This document shows positions 11,037 to 21,590 of a stretch of 64,000 nucleotides of DNA, in pieces (position 1 is the first letter of the stretch; each line of letters starts with the position of its first letter). The notes under the pieces were generated by a model. That model ran no database searches and was not told the DNA's origin. It saw nothing but the letters and a program-made list of their open reading frames with translations. The translations under genes were made by a program, and so were the position numbers. Origin of the DNA: Diacronema lutheri (lineage: Eukaryota; Haptophyta; Pavlovophyceae; Pavlovales; Pavlovaceae); assembly GCA_019448385.1 (NCBI GenBank), contig JAGTXO010000008.1, forward strand, positions 434,001 to 498,000. The letters run 5' to 3'.

Positions 11037-14000
11037 ATGGTGGCGCCGGATCTGCCCACGCCGATCGGCGAGGGCAAGGAGGTGCTCGCGCACCACGAGG
11101 TGGCGGTCGCGTGCAAGATGGTGGTCGACGATGCGTGGGGGCGGCTTTCCGAGGTCGCGAGCCGCGTCATCGACGAGGAGGACGGCGTCTTCCTCTACAA
11201 GCTCACGCGGCTCGCGCAGGCGTACCCGGAGGTGATGAAGTGCGTCAACGAGCGGCGGGACGCGGTCGTCGCGTCGCTCACGCAAGAGCTGGAGCCGGTG
11301 CGCTCGGCGCTGACGCATCGCGTGCAGACCGCGCTCTCCGACCTCTCCGCGCTCCAGTACGAGATTTGGCGCGAGCGCGAGGCCACACGCAACATGACGT
11401 CCGCCGACAAGCTCGACAAGCAGCGCGTCGCCGCGAGCGTCGAGCTTGCGCACAAGGAGCTCGAGGCGAACCTGCGCGTGCGCAACGAGATACGACGGAA
11501 GGAGCAGATCTGGGAGGACAAGATGATCGGCGAGATCAACAAGGCGCGCGCCTGCGCGGCGCACGCGGCGGTGCACGTCCAGCAGCCCCTTGCGCGGCGG
11601 CGGCCGGCTGACGCGCGACGCCACCCGCGCACGGCGCGCGCGCGCTCGCGCCCGTCGCGCCGTTTCGCGCAGATGTCGCAAGACCACGGCGAGGAGGTGC
11701 GCCGAATGCTCGTCTCGCACGAGGTGCGCGAGCGCGAGTGGCTCGGGCGTGAGCGGCGGCTCATCGATCAGCTCGACGACCTCAAGTCGCGCATGCAGCG
11801 CGTCTCGAGCTCGCTCGAGGCGCGCGAGCGCGAGGTTGTCGAGCTGAACGTGGAGTGCGATGGCCTGCACGCGCTGCACGATCAGCTGCGCGGCACCGCC
11901 GACGTCAAGGCGCGCGAGCTCGACGCGCTCTCGTCAAAGCTCGACGCCCTGCGAAAATCGCTCAAGAAGCAGATCGACGCTCTGACGCGCGAGCTCTCGG
12001 CCGCGCAGGCGGAGGGGGCGGCGCACGCGCGGCGCGCGGACGACCATGCGAAGGAGCTCAAGCGGCTCGAGGAGTCGAACGGCGCGCTCGCGCGGCAGAA
12101 CGAGCAGCTCGACGAGTCCTTCCGCCAAGCGTCGCTCGAGCTCGACCGTGCGGTAGGCGAGGCGAGGGAGCTCGCGCGGCACGTCCGGCAGCTCAAGGCG
12201 CAGCTCGAGGAGGCGGCGGCGGAGAAGGCGGCAGCGCTCGCGCAGCAGCTCAGTCGTTTCAAGGCCGAGAAGATTAAGCTCCTCACACACAGCCGCGACG
12301 CCGTGCGCTCGCTCAAGGAGAAGGCGCACGGCGCTATGCACATCACTGTCCGCGCGGCCGTTGCCGAGGCGCGGCGCGACGTGCTCGCGCTAGCCGAGGA
12401 GGCGCTGCGTAGCGCGCTGCTCGACGCGAAGACCGGCGTGGGCCCGCGCCTCGACCAGCTCGCTCTCGACAAGGCCACGCTGCAGCGCGAGCTGCGCATG
12501 ACTGCCAAGGCGTGGCGCGGCCGGATCGACGTGCTGCGACGCGAGCGCGACGCATCAGATCACGTGTCGCGCACGGCGCTGCGCGCGGCCGACGGCGATC
12601 TCGGTGGCGCGCTCGCAGAGCTCGAGCGCGTCGACGCGCGCACGGCGAGCAAGGTGAAGGCCGCCCGCCTCGAGGGCATCGCTGAGGCCGCGCGGCTGCG
12701 CGCCGAGCACGAGGCGTACTCGAAGCGGCGCGCGCTCGACATGGGCATCCTCGCCACCGACATGAGCAAGCTCGAGCGCAACTACTACGAGGTGCGCGAC
12801 CGGCTGCTGCGCTCGCGCGCGGAGCTGCGCGGCGCGCAGGACGCGCAGGCGCGCCTTGAGCGCTCCAACGAGCAGCTGCGCGCCGAGGCGGAGCACGCGG
12901 AGGAGTGGGCGCACGTCCGCCTCGCGTCGGTGCGGCAGGCGGCCGAGGAGGACCTCGCCTTCGTGCACGCGAGCTTTGGTGAGCGTGTGGCACGCGCGGA
13001 GGCGGCGCTCGAGGTGTGCACCCTCCAGCTCGCCGAGCAGGAGAGCACGTCGTCGCGCAAGCTCGCCGAGACGGAGGAGCGCCTTGGCGCGCACCTCGCC
13101 GACGCCGAGCTTCGCGCGACCGACACACTCGCCGCGCAGTCGCACCTGCGCAAGCTGATCGAGGAGGAGTGGCTTGTCAAGCTGGAGCGCGCGCGCGCGG
13201 AGGACTCGGTGGCGGCGGTCGTGCTCGAGGGCGCGCTCCTCGACGCCGAGGCGTCGTACCCCAAGCTGCGGCGCGAGCATCTGATGGCCGTCAAGATCGG
13301 CGAGAATAAGCTGGCGCTCGCGGTCGCGCAGGTTGCGGAGCACAAGCAGGCGGCCAGTGCGCTGCGCGCCAAGCTCGACACGTACCTCAGCTCGTCCAGG
13401 CTGCTGATGACAGAGGAGCAGGCGGAGGCGCTCTACCTGCTCGCGCGCACCAACGCCGCCAAGACGGGGATGGGTGCATCCGCGATGACGATCGAGGACG
13501 CCGCGCGTCACGAGGCCGAGTCGGTCCGCCGGCAGCTCGATCGTGCGCGGCTCGCGGCGAAGCGCAAAGCCTTCGCCGCGCAGCGCCTGCGCGTGGGCGG
13601 CGACGGCAGTGGTGGCGGCAACGGCGGTAACGCTGGTGGTGGCGGCATGCGCTCGTTTGGCATGCCCGGCGCGTTTGGTCGCTCGCCGATGACCGGCGGC
13701 GGGGACTGTGCGCTCGCGCCGCGCCTGGGGGGGCTAGGCATCTGCGCGAGCGCGGCCGGAGGCGGCGCGAGCGCGGCGACCGATGGGCGTGTTGATGGGG
13801 GCGACGGTGGGCGCGATGGCGGAGCGGCGGACTTGGGCCCACCGCCGTCGCTCGCCGAGGAGGAGGGCGAGGGCGAGGGCGAGGGCAGGGGCAGGGGCGG
13901 GGGCGCGCGCGACGCGGGCGGCGCGGGCGCGAAGGCCGACGCAGAGGCAGCGCGGCCGGGCGGCGCGAGCGGCGCGGACACGTCGTCAGCATCATCGTTG

Positions 14001-16980
14001 CAGCCATCACGCGTGCCGTCGGCCGCGCGCACGCCGTCGGGCAGGGGCCGCCTTGCCGCGCCGAGCGCCGGCGCGACCGGCGGGGCCGCGGCCGGCGACG
14101 ACTCGGCGGTGATGCTCGCTTCGGACATTTCGCCGTGCAGCGGCGTGCGCGCGCTCTCGCCGGGCAGAATGGTCGGCCGGCCGCGTTCGCCCGCTGCGCT
14201 GCGCGCCGAGGCGCCGCCGCCCGACCTGGCGGCGCGAGGCACGTCGCTCGCAGCCCTCGCGGCGCGCGGTAGCGGTGCAGCCGCAGCGCGCGGCGTCGGC
14301 ACGGCGGGTGGCGCGGCGGCGGGCGGCGCGGCGGCGGGCGGCGCGGCGGCGGGCGGCGCGGCGGCGGGCGGCGCTGCGGGCGAGAGCGCGGTGAGCTTGA
14401 CTGGCGGTGGAGCGACAGCCGACATGCCCACCGAGACGCGCACGCACACCGCCGATTCGGCCGCGCTCTCGCGCGCGACGACGGCCGCACACGCGCCCGC
14501 GGCTGGCCGGCCGCCGGTAGCCGCCGCGGACGCGGACGAGAGCGCGGATCACATGGCGCCGCTGCCGCTCACGCACGCTCTCCGAGGCTTTGCGCGCGCG
14601 CGCACGCCGCTCGACGGTGCGAGGCAGGAGAATGTTCCAGATAGCGGCATGCGGCGGATCGGCGGCGCTGCGCTCGAGCCGGTTGGAGCGAGCGCCATGC
14701 ACGCCTTTGAGGGTCGCAGGTACACGGGCGCGCTGGCGGGCGGCGGGATGTACGTTTCGCGTCTCTTCGCCAACGATGGCGGAGAGGTGCAGCAGCCGGG
14801 TGCGCAGCGCGGCGGCACGCACGGAGGGCGCGCGCGGCGTGGCGGCGCGGGCGGCGGCGGGGCCTCGCGCCGCGCCGGCGTCGGTGTCGACGACGATGCC
14901 TCGGAGAGCTCATCCGACGACGAGCAGGCGCCAGGCGAGGCTGAGGCGCTCGACCCGTCAAAGGCGCACATCGCGACCGACCTTGCCAAGGCGGCGAAGC
15001 GAATGGTGCGAATGTACGCGCGGTGCATCGCGCTCGAGGGGCAGGTGGGCGCTCTCGACTTGGAGACGGAGCGCGCACAGGAGATTGCGCTGGCCGCGCA
15101 GGCGGCACAGGTCGCAGCCGAGCAGCGCGCGAAGGAGGCGAGCAGACGCGTCGTCGCCCTTGAGTCGCACTTCGCGCAGGAGCTCGTCTCGCTCAAGCAG
15201 CTCGACAACGACCGCAAGCTTAGGCTCGTGCAGCTCGCGGTCATGGTGAGCGCGCCGCCCGTGCGCGCGCACAGCGCGCGACGGCCGCGTTGTCTCATGC
15301 TCGATGACCTCCGTCATCGCTTAATCCCGGGCCGTCGCGCGCCCATAGACCGGCCGCGCACTGCGCGGCGGCGCCGCGCGCGCGCGCGCGTGCCCGCGCG
15401 CCTCCCATGCTCACGGTCTCGCGCGTGCTCCCACCGGCGCCGCGCAATGTCACGGCGCTACCGATTGATCGCTCGATCGCTCGCCCACTCTGCTCCGCCC
15501 CCGCCTCTACCTGCGGCCAGGCCTCCGCCCCCGGTCCGCAAGGCGAAGCCGCGCTCGAGGCGATGAGATCTATCCCGCCCGACGAGCGCAAGGAGGATGA
15601 TTGGCGGCAAATCACCGCAGAGCTCGCCTCGCAGCATAAGGAGCTGCAAGACGACTTTGCCGCGCTCGAAAAGGTGACGAGCCCGCCAGCTTTGCCGCGG
15701 CGCGGATCGCGGCCAAACCAGCGCAGGGTTGGGATGGATGTGGCGATGTGATGCCCCTGGCGGACGCGCGCAGCCGGCCGTGCGCGCGCCCTGCATCCAC
15801 TCCACCTCGTCGACTGACCGCCTCGCCCCCGCCGCCCGCCCCTCGCCCCTCGCGCGCCTCCGTCCGGCGCGCGCAGGGCGCGGAGGTGCAGGCGATGGAG
15901 CTCGGCGGGCGGATCACCGAGCTGAACGGCGCGCTCGAGCGGCTCTACCACGTGGTGGGCGAGCACAACCCCGAGCTGCTCTTCCGCACGGCCGAGCTCG
16001 AGGCGATGCTCGCGCTGCGCGACTCGCAGATCGCGCGGCTGCTTGATGCGCTGCACGCGCAGAGGCGGCGCGTCTCGAGCGCGGGTGACGACCTCGCCCT
16101 CGCCCTCTCGCTCTTCCCGTCCCTCACGCAGATCATCACCACCGCGCACAAGCAAGGCGAGCACCGCGGCCTGGGCGCGGCGGTGTTCGGCGATGGCGTG
16201 GGCAAGCGCAAGCCGCGCCGTGGCGGCAATCGCAGCCACGCAGCGCCGGCGGACGGCGGCAATGGCGGTGGCACCGGCAGCGGCGAATTCTACAGCGTCA
16301 CGGATGAGGAGAACCCGCACACCGACGCCGAGGGCGGCGGCGCGGGCGCGGGAGCGGGCGCGGGCGTGGGCGGCGAGCGCGCCATCGTGTCCGACAGCTG
16401 GATGATGCCCGAGCGGCTCACGCACAGCCCGTCACGCGGCGGGCTGCACGCAAGTGCCACCGCGCTGCTCTCGGCCGCGCCCTCGCGCCTCTCGACGGCC
16501 GTGCCACGGGCAGCGCTCGGCCGGCACGTCGTGCCGCCGACGACGCCGTCTCGGTCGTCGATCCGCTCGGCCAGCCTCGACCTCAAGCCGATCGCGCCCG
16601 GCACCGAGCTGGTGGTCACGCCCGCCTCCGCAGCTCGCCCCGACTCCGTGACGGGCTGGCTCGCCTCGGAGAACGCCTACGGGCCGAGCAACGCGCCCGT
16701 GCTCCGCCCCGTCCGGCCGCGCACGACGATCGGGCTGCACCGCTCCATGTCCGAGACGGTGACGGCGGCGAACGACTTTGCGCAGTCGCTCAAGGCGGCG
16801 CCGATCGACGGAGCCAGCGCGATGTTGATGCCGTCGCGACTGCCGTGCGACCGCTCCTTTCTCATTTCGACGCCGTCGGTGCGCAGCGGGGGCAGCGACA
16901 GGGCGGCGACCTTTGCGCACGGCAGTGGCGCGCTGGGAACGCCCCCGCCCGAGGTCCTGACTGGAGGCCCGGCGCGCTGA
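11037..16980 (+). CDS. Large coiled-coil protein, spliced, unknown role
   Basis: A long alpha-helical protein of about 1,800 residues. The start at 11,037 (MVAPDLPTPIGEG) is chosen because upstream codons in frame overlap RibD antisense and look random. Residues of about 1-850 are heptad-rich Glu/Leu/Arg coiled coil. Then come a Gly/Ala/Ser-rich low-complexity stretch (about 13,590-14,940), another short coil, and a Ser/Gly/Pro-rich tail. Two phase-0 GT...AG introns join the frames: 15,246-15,520 and 15,674-15,876. A non-coiled Arg/Pro stretch at 11,544-11,672 (129 nt, GC...AG ends) is probably a further intron that keeps frame. The layout resembles centrosomal or flagellar scaffold proteins, but no family was recognised. 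The stop is TGA at 16,978. Confidence 0.8.
14310..14380. repeat. 15-bp tandem repeat (GGCGCGGCGGCGGGC-type)
   Basis: About five tandem 15-bp units inside the coiled-coil gene, coding AAAGG-like residues in its low-complexity region. Confidence 0.75.
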
Positions 16981-17025
16981 CACGCGACCTGCAGTGCCTG
17001 CCGAGGTGCCGCGCTTCAGGCGCCT

Positions 17026-17756
17026 TCAGCCCGTCTTCGCCAGTTGCTGGCTCTTGCTCCAACCAGGTGCCTCGTCAGACGCGAGCCATGCGGCCTCGGC
17101 GGGCGTCGTCTCGCGCCCGTACACACCGTTGCGGTGTGGGTATCGCCCAAATTTTTTGACAACCGCCATGTGCTCGGGCAAATCGACGTCGAGCTGGCGT
17201 TCGATGATTTTCGACTTGAATCTGCGACGTGCGCCCTGCAAAACGCGCCGACGCGCGCGTGCTGCGCAAGGTCCTCCGAATGCATCAGGCAGGTCGCAAT
17301 GAACAGCGCTGCAGGCCACGGCACGCTCGCCGGCCGGTCGCCAGCCTTGTCAATCAGCTGGAGCGCGACGGCAACGGCGCGCGCGTCGTACGCAAAGGCT
17401 TCGGGCGCGCCGCGGAACGCGTTCCTCGAGAATTGATCGAGGAGCACGAGCTGAGCGACGAGCCCGTCGCGAGATTTCCACTCCTCCCCGTGCAACTCCC
17501 CGCGACCCGCCTTGCGTATGCGCGGGATGAATTCGCGGCATTGCACATCGACCGCGGCGCCGCCCATAAACCAGAAGCGCACCCGCTCCCGCTCGTAGGC
17601 GGGCGCATCGTAACCGCCGTCGAACCACTCGGCGCCGAACCAGAAGCGAAGCACTTGCTCGGGGCTCGCGCCGCTCATGCCTGGTGCCGAGCGCGACGCA
17701 AACGGCCGCCGGAGCGCGACCGAGAGCGCCGTGAAGCACGCCCCTCCAACGTGCAT
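17026..17756 (-). CDS. DUF924 family protein, with one frame change
   Basis: The N-terminal and middle parts match DUF924, a small all-helical TPR-like family found in bacteria and algae: VLRFWFGAEWFDGG, LVLLDQFSRNAFRG and CLMHSEDLAQHAR. The conserved C-terminal block (MAVVKKFGRYPHRN then GRETTPAEAAWL) is present but one reading frame away, the change falling around 17,220-17,240. That could be a small assembly error, a real frameshift or a very short unrecognised intron. The leader before MSGASPEQ (start 17,678) may be an organelle signal, or the shorter start may be the true one. Its biochemical role is unknown for the whole family. Confidence 0.78.
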
Positions 17757-18855
17757 GCCCGAGGGATCTCAAACTCACCTACAACGTTCGTACGACCGTG
17801 CTCTTTACTTTGACTTACCATTCGTCGCAAGTAATATACGTATTGGAACGTGAAGACGTCTGAGATAACGAGAATGTGAGCCGGGATGCAGCCTACTGTG
17901 GCCGCCGCCGCCGAGCGCAACAACCACGGCGGGATGTACGCGGCTACGCGTTCTACAACTCTCGACGTCACGCCGAGCTCATAATTTCGGGCGACGGTCC
18001 AGATGCTCTCGAGCAGCGAGCATCGTTGGGGCGCATCAAGCACGCGTATAGCGCCCGCTGCCCGCGCGCCGCAGCCGACGATGCGGCACGGCACAGACTC
18101 CTTCCGGATCCGCGCAGTTGATCCCTCGGTCGACACGTTATTTTCAGCCGCGGTCGCGCACACGCCCGACGCGGCCCATCCGCCGCTGCGGTGAATCAGC
18201 TCAAGCACTTCTTTAGTTCCGAGCATCAAACGCACATGCGCGGCGCCGCCGCCGTCGACTTCGTGCTGCACGACGAATTACGCAGTGGTTCTCCCGGCTC
18301 GTTCTCTGCCAGCGCGACGCGCAGGAGGCCATGCCGTGACGCAGCGCCTGCTGCCCTCTCTGCTGTCTTCAGCGGCGGCGCGCCTGCTCGCACCCGGCCC
18401 GGTCGCCTCGCGGGCCACCGTGCTTCAGGCTCGGCTCAACAAGTACTTTTGTATAGATGGTCAAGCCAAATCCGATCAGGGGCACGATCGCGCCCCGAGT
18501 GCAGCGCGGGCCGTTCGGAAGGACGTCCTTGTGAGGGAGCTCTTCGCGTTTGGCGAGCGGGGGAGCACGACGCGCAGCGTTGCTGCGGCGGCGTGCGGGC
18601 GGCGAGCAGCGGTCGGGCTGCTCGCGACGAGGCCGGAGCAGACGGCGCCGTGGCCGCCGGCGCAGGTGACGCGCGCCGACGAGCCGTAGCGAGCGTCCGT
18701 GATCCGCACGGCGGTTGGAGCGGGCCGGCTGGTGCGGCGCGCTCGGCCACGGGTGGCGGCGTGCACGGTCGTGCCGCGCGCGGCACGCGTCGCCAGCCGC
18801 GCGCGACCTGGGCAGAGCCCGCAAAGCGTCGACCGCTGCGCGGCTCGGCCGTGCG
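17757..18855. other. Spacer between DUF924 gene and Fanzor; no firm gene
   Basis: The first 500 bp are clearly less GC-rich than their surroundings. They hold a minus-strand open frame of about 160 residues (17,790-18,271) that I do not recognise. From about 18,290 to 18,855 the composition returns to high GC, with no convincing coding frame. This half lies just downstream of the Fanzor stop codon, where guide (omega) RNAs of this nuclease family are usually encoded. Confidence 0.5.
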
Positions 18856-21590
18856 TCAACGCCGGCCGCGCTTCGGCCCGCGCGCGCTGCCGCCGCCGGC
18901 ACTGGCGCTGGCAGCTCCGCGGGCGGGGGTGCGGGCGCGAGAGCCGCCGCCGCCACCGCCGCCGCGCCCGCCGCCGTCGTCGCCACCGCCGTCGCCGCCG
19001 CCGCCTCCCCCGCCGTCATCGTCGTCGTCGCCGCCGCCGCCTCCGTCGCCGTCGCCGTCGCCGTCGCCCTCGCCGCCGCCGCCGTCGCCGCTGCCATCGT
19101 CGTCGTCGTCGTCGTCGCCCTCGTCGTCGCCCTCGTCGTCGCCGTCGCACTCGTCGTCGCAGTCGTCGCCCTCGCCGTGCACCATGCGCTCCTCACGCTC
19201 CCACACCTCGCCGCGCGCCCACCAGGCGAGCACGAGGGCAAAGCGCTCAGGCGTCGACGTGGTGTCGCGCCCGGCCGCGTGCGCCGCCATGTCGTGCACG
19301 TCGTAGAAGATGTTGCGCGCGGCGTTGTAGTCGCGGTGCACGGGCTTCTTGCCGCCGTTGCACGCCGGGCAGATGACGAGCGCGTGCACCGTGCGCGTGC
19401 CGCCCTTTGCCACGGGCAGGCGCGGGTTCTGCGCGAGCTCCGCGCCGCAGCGCTGCAGCCTGCCGCCCTTGGCGAGCCGCGGCATCGAGCAGTGCATCGA
19501 CGTGTACGGCTCGGGCACGAAGACGGCCGCGACGCCGCGCCGCCGCAGCTCGCGCAGCAGCCCCACCTGGAAGGCGGGCGGCGCGCCCTTGGGCTGCGCG
19601 CCCTTGTGGTCGCGCAGCCACTTGCCCACGCACACGAGCAGCCGGTCGCGCGTCACGCCGTCGACACAGTGCGCCGCGATGAGCGCCTCGGCGACGCGCG
19701 CCGCGTTGGACCGCCCGCCGCTGTCGCGCCGCCAGCGCTCCTTCCGGCGCGCCGGCGCGTCGTACACGTGCTCGGCGGCGCGCTCGCGCACCCGCGCGCT
19801 CTCGCGGTGGAAGGCGTGGAACTCGCCCTCGCCGAGCACCTTGGCGCTGTGCGCCTCGCCAAGCCGCGCCTCGTCCGCCTCCACGCTGAACTCCTCGCCG
19901 CGCCCGTCCTTGCGCACGCGCCGCCGCGCCGCGTTGGTCTTGGCCGTCTCGCGCGCAAAGCCCGCGGCGCGCGCGCGCGCGCGCTGCGTGAACTGCCGCC
20001 AGACGGCCGCCCGCCCGACGTGCGCAGAGTAGGTGGTGATGTTGCCCATGTTCGGGTCGGCCGCGACGACGACCGCCGCCTCGACGTCGATCGCCCGCCG
20101 CAGCTCGGAGCCGAGCGCGACGGCGATGCGCCCGTCCGGCCGGCGCCAGCGGTGCAGGACGCCCGAGCCGCCGGCCGGCGCCTGCGCCTTCGGCACGAGG
20201 ACGGTCCCGACGGCGTGCACGGCGACGCCATCTGTCACCACCGACTTGACGGGCTGCCGGCCCGGGAGCGGCACGCGCGGCAGCGGCGCGAGGCCAACCC
20301 ACGAGCGCCGCGCGTGCCACGGCAGATCGGCCGGCGGCCGCTCGCGCCCGGCGTAGTCGAAGACGCGGTTGGAGATGTCGAAGCGCGTCGCAAAGACCGC
20401 GTACCTGACGCGCACGTCCGACATCGGCGGGGTGTTGCCGTTTGTGCCTGTCCACTTGATCGGCTCGCCATCGTGGTCGCGCAGGTCCAGCGCCTTGAGC
20501 CGCGCGCGCAGCTCCTTGCGCTCGTCATCCGAAAGCGTCACCCAGATGGCGCTCGCGGCGAAGCGCACGTTGCGCGGCACCTGCGCGCAGCGCGCGGCGC
20601 GCGAGCGCGCGGGCGCGTGACCAACCTGGCCGCGGGGCGGCGCGCACGGCGGCGGCGCGCGCGCGCTTGGGCCCTCGGCGGCGGCAGCGGCAGCCACGCC
20701 TCGCGCGCACATTGTGCGTGCGCAGCGGCGCCACATTGTACCGCGGCGGCCGTCCGGTCAGCTGCGTGTGGATGTGCGCGAGCCGGCAGAGCAGCGCCTG
20801 CCCCTCGGCCACGTGCTGCAGGGTGCGGATCTGCACGAGGAAGTAGCGCGTCGTGTGCCGGTCGTAGTTCCACCTTTTCGTGGGCGTGCACTTGTAGTCG
20901 ATCTTGTGGAGGACCATGTCGGGCAGGTGGCGGTCGAGCGCGGCGGGGCAGCCGACGCGCGCGCCCTCCACGTCGCCGCGCAGCAGCCGCTCGCACAGCT
21001 CGCGCACGCGCGCGTTTCGCTGCATCTCGGGCAGCGCGACGAGCGCCTCGTCGCGCTCGACTGCCGCGCGGACGACGTCGCGGAGCAGCCCGTTCACGAC
21101 GCGCGATGGATGCATCAGGCACGCGGTGGACACCTGCGTCGCCTCCGCCTCGAGGATCTCCGTGAGGCCCACCGCGCAGACGGGCTGGACGCCCTCGGCC
21201 ATCTCGCCGACGGCGCGCGCCGTCGCCGCCTTGGTCTGCGCGGCGGCTTGCTCGGCGGGCTTGCCTCGGGGCGCTGCACCGTACGTGCTCTCGTCCTTGT
21301 GCCAGCCGATGGCCGAGAAGATCGCACGGACGGTTCCCTTGTCCATCGTGGTCGACGTGTGCACGCTGGTCGACGGGCCGCCCGACGCCGCGCCGACGGC
21401 CTGCGCGCTCGCCACCGCAGCCTCGTCGCGCACCACCTTGTTGATGACGCGGTACGCCTGTGTCGTGAGCCTGTGCACGGCCGCCGCGATGCGCCGCAGC
21501 TCCTTCCGCGCACCGGGCTGCGCCGTCACCGCCTGCGGCCCCGCGTTGAGCGTCGAGCGCTTGACCACGAAGCCCGGGAGCACGCTGCCG
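18856..21590 (-). CDS. Fanzor (eukaryotic TnpB-like RNA-guided nuclease), fused to upstream chromodomain
   Basis: Fanzors are eukaryotic relatives of TnpB that cut DNA guided by an omega RNA. The helical N-terminal half (from about 21,590, VLPGFVVKRSTL) includes WNYDRHTTRYFLVQI and PPRYNVAPLRT. The RuvC part has VVVAADPNMGN (Asp near 20,056), VGKWLRDHKG, PEPYTSMHCS (Glu near 19,512), a zinc-ribbon half VICPACNGG and RDYNAARNIFYDV (Asp near 19,331). The halves lie in different frames. A phase-0 GT...AG intron of 130 nt (20,581-20,710) connects them, and splicing is usual in this family. The tail is a Gly/Asp-rich run ending in a basic GPKRGRR, a likely nuclear signal. There is no stop between it and the chromodomain upstream. 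The first zinc knuckle reads CSMP, lacking one usual Cys. Confidence 0.9.
18940..19190. repeat. CCG/TCG trinucleotide low-complexity tract
   Basis: Imperfect CCG, TCG and GTC triplets coding the Gly/Asp-rich acidic tail of the Fanzor on the minus strand. Confidence 0.8.
20581..20710 (-). other. Candidate phase-0 intron in Fanzor gene
   Basis: On the minus strand it begins GTGCGCGCG after CACAAT and ends GCGCAG before GTGCCGCGC. Its 130 nt account exactly for the change from the frame of the helical half to the RuvC half. Near-repeats CAATGTGCGC and CAACGTGCGC lie at or near its two ends. An RNA read across it would settle it. Confidence 0.6.
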
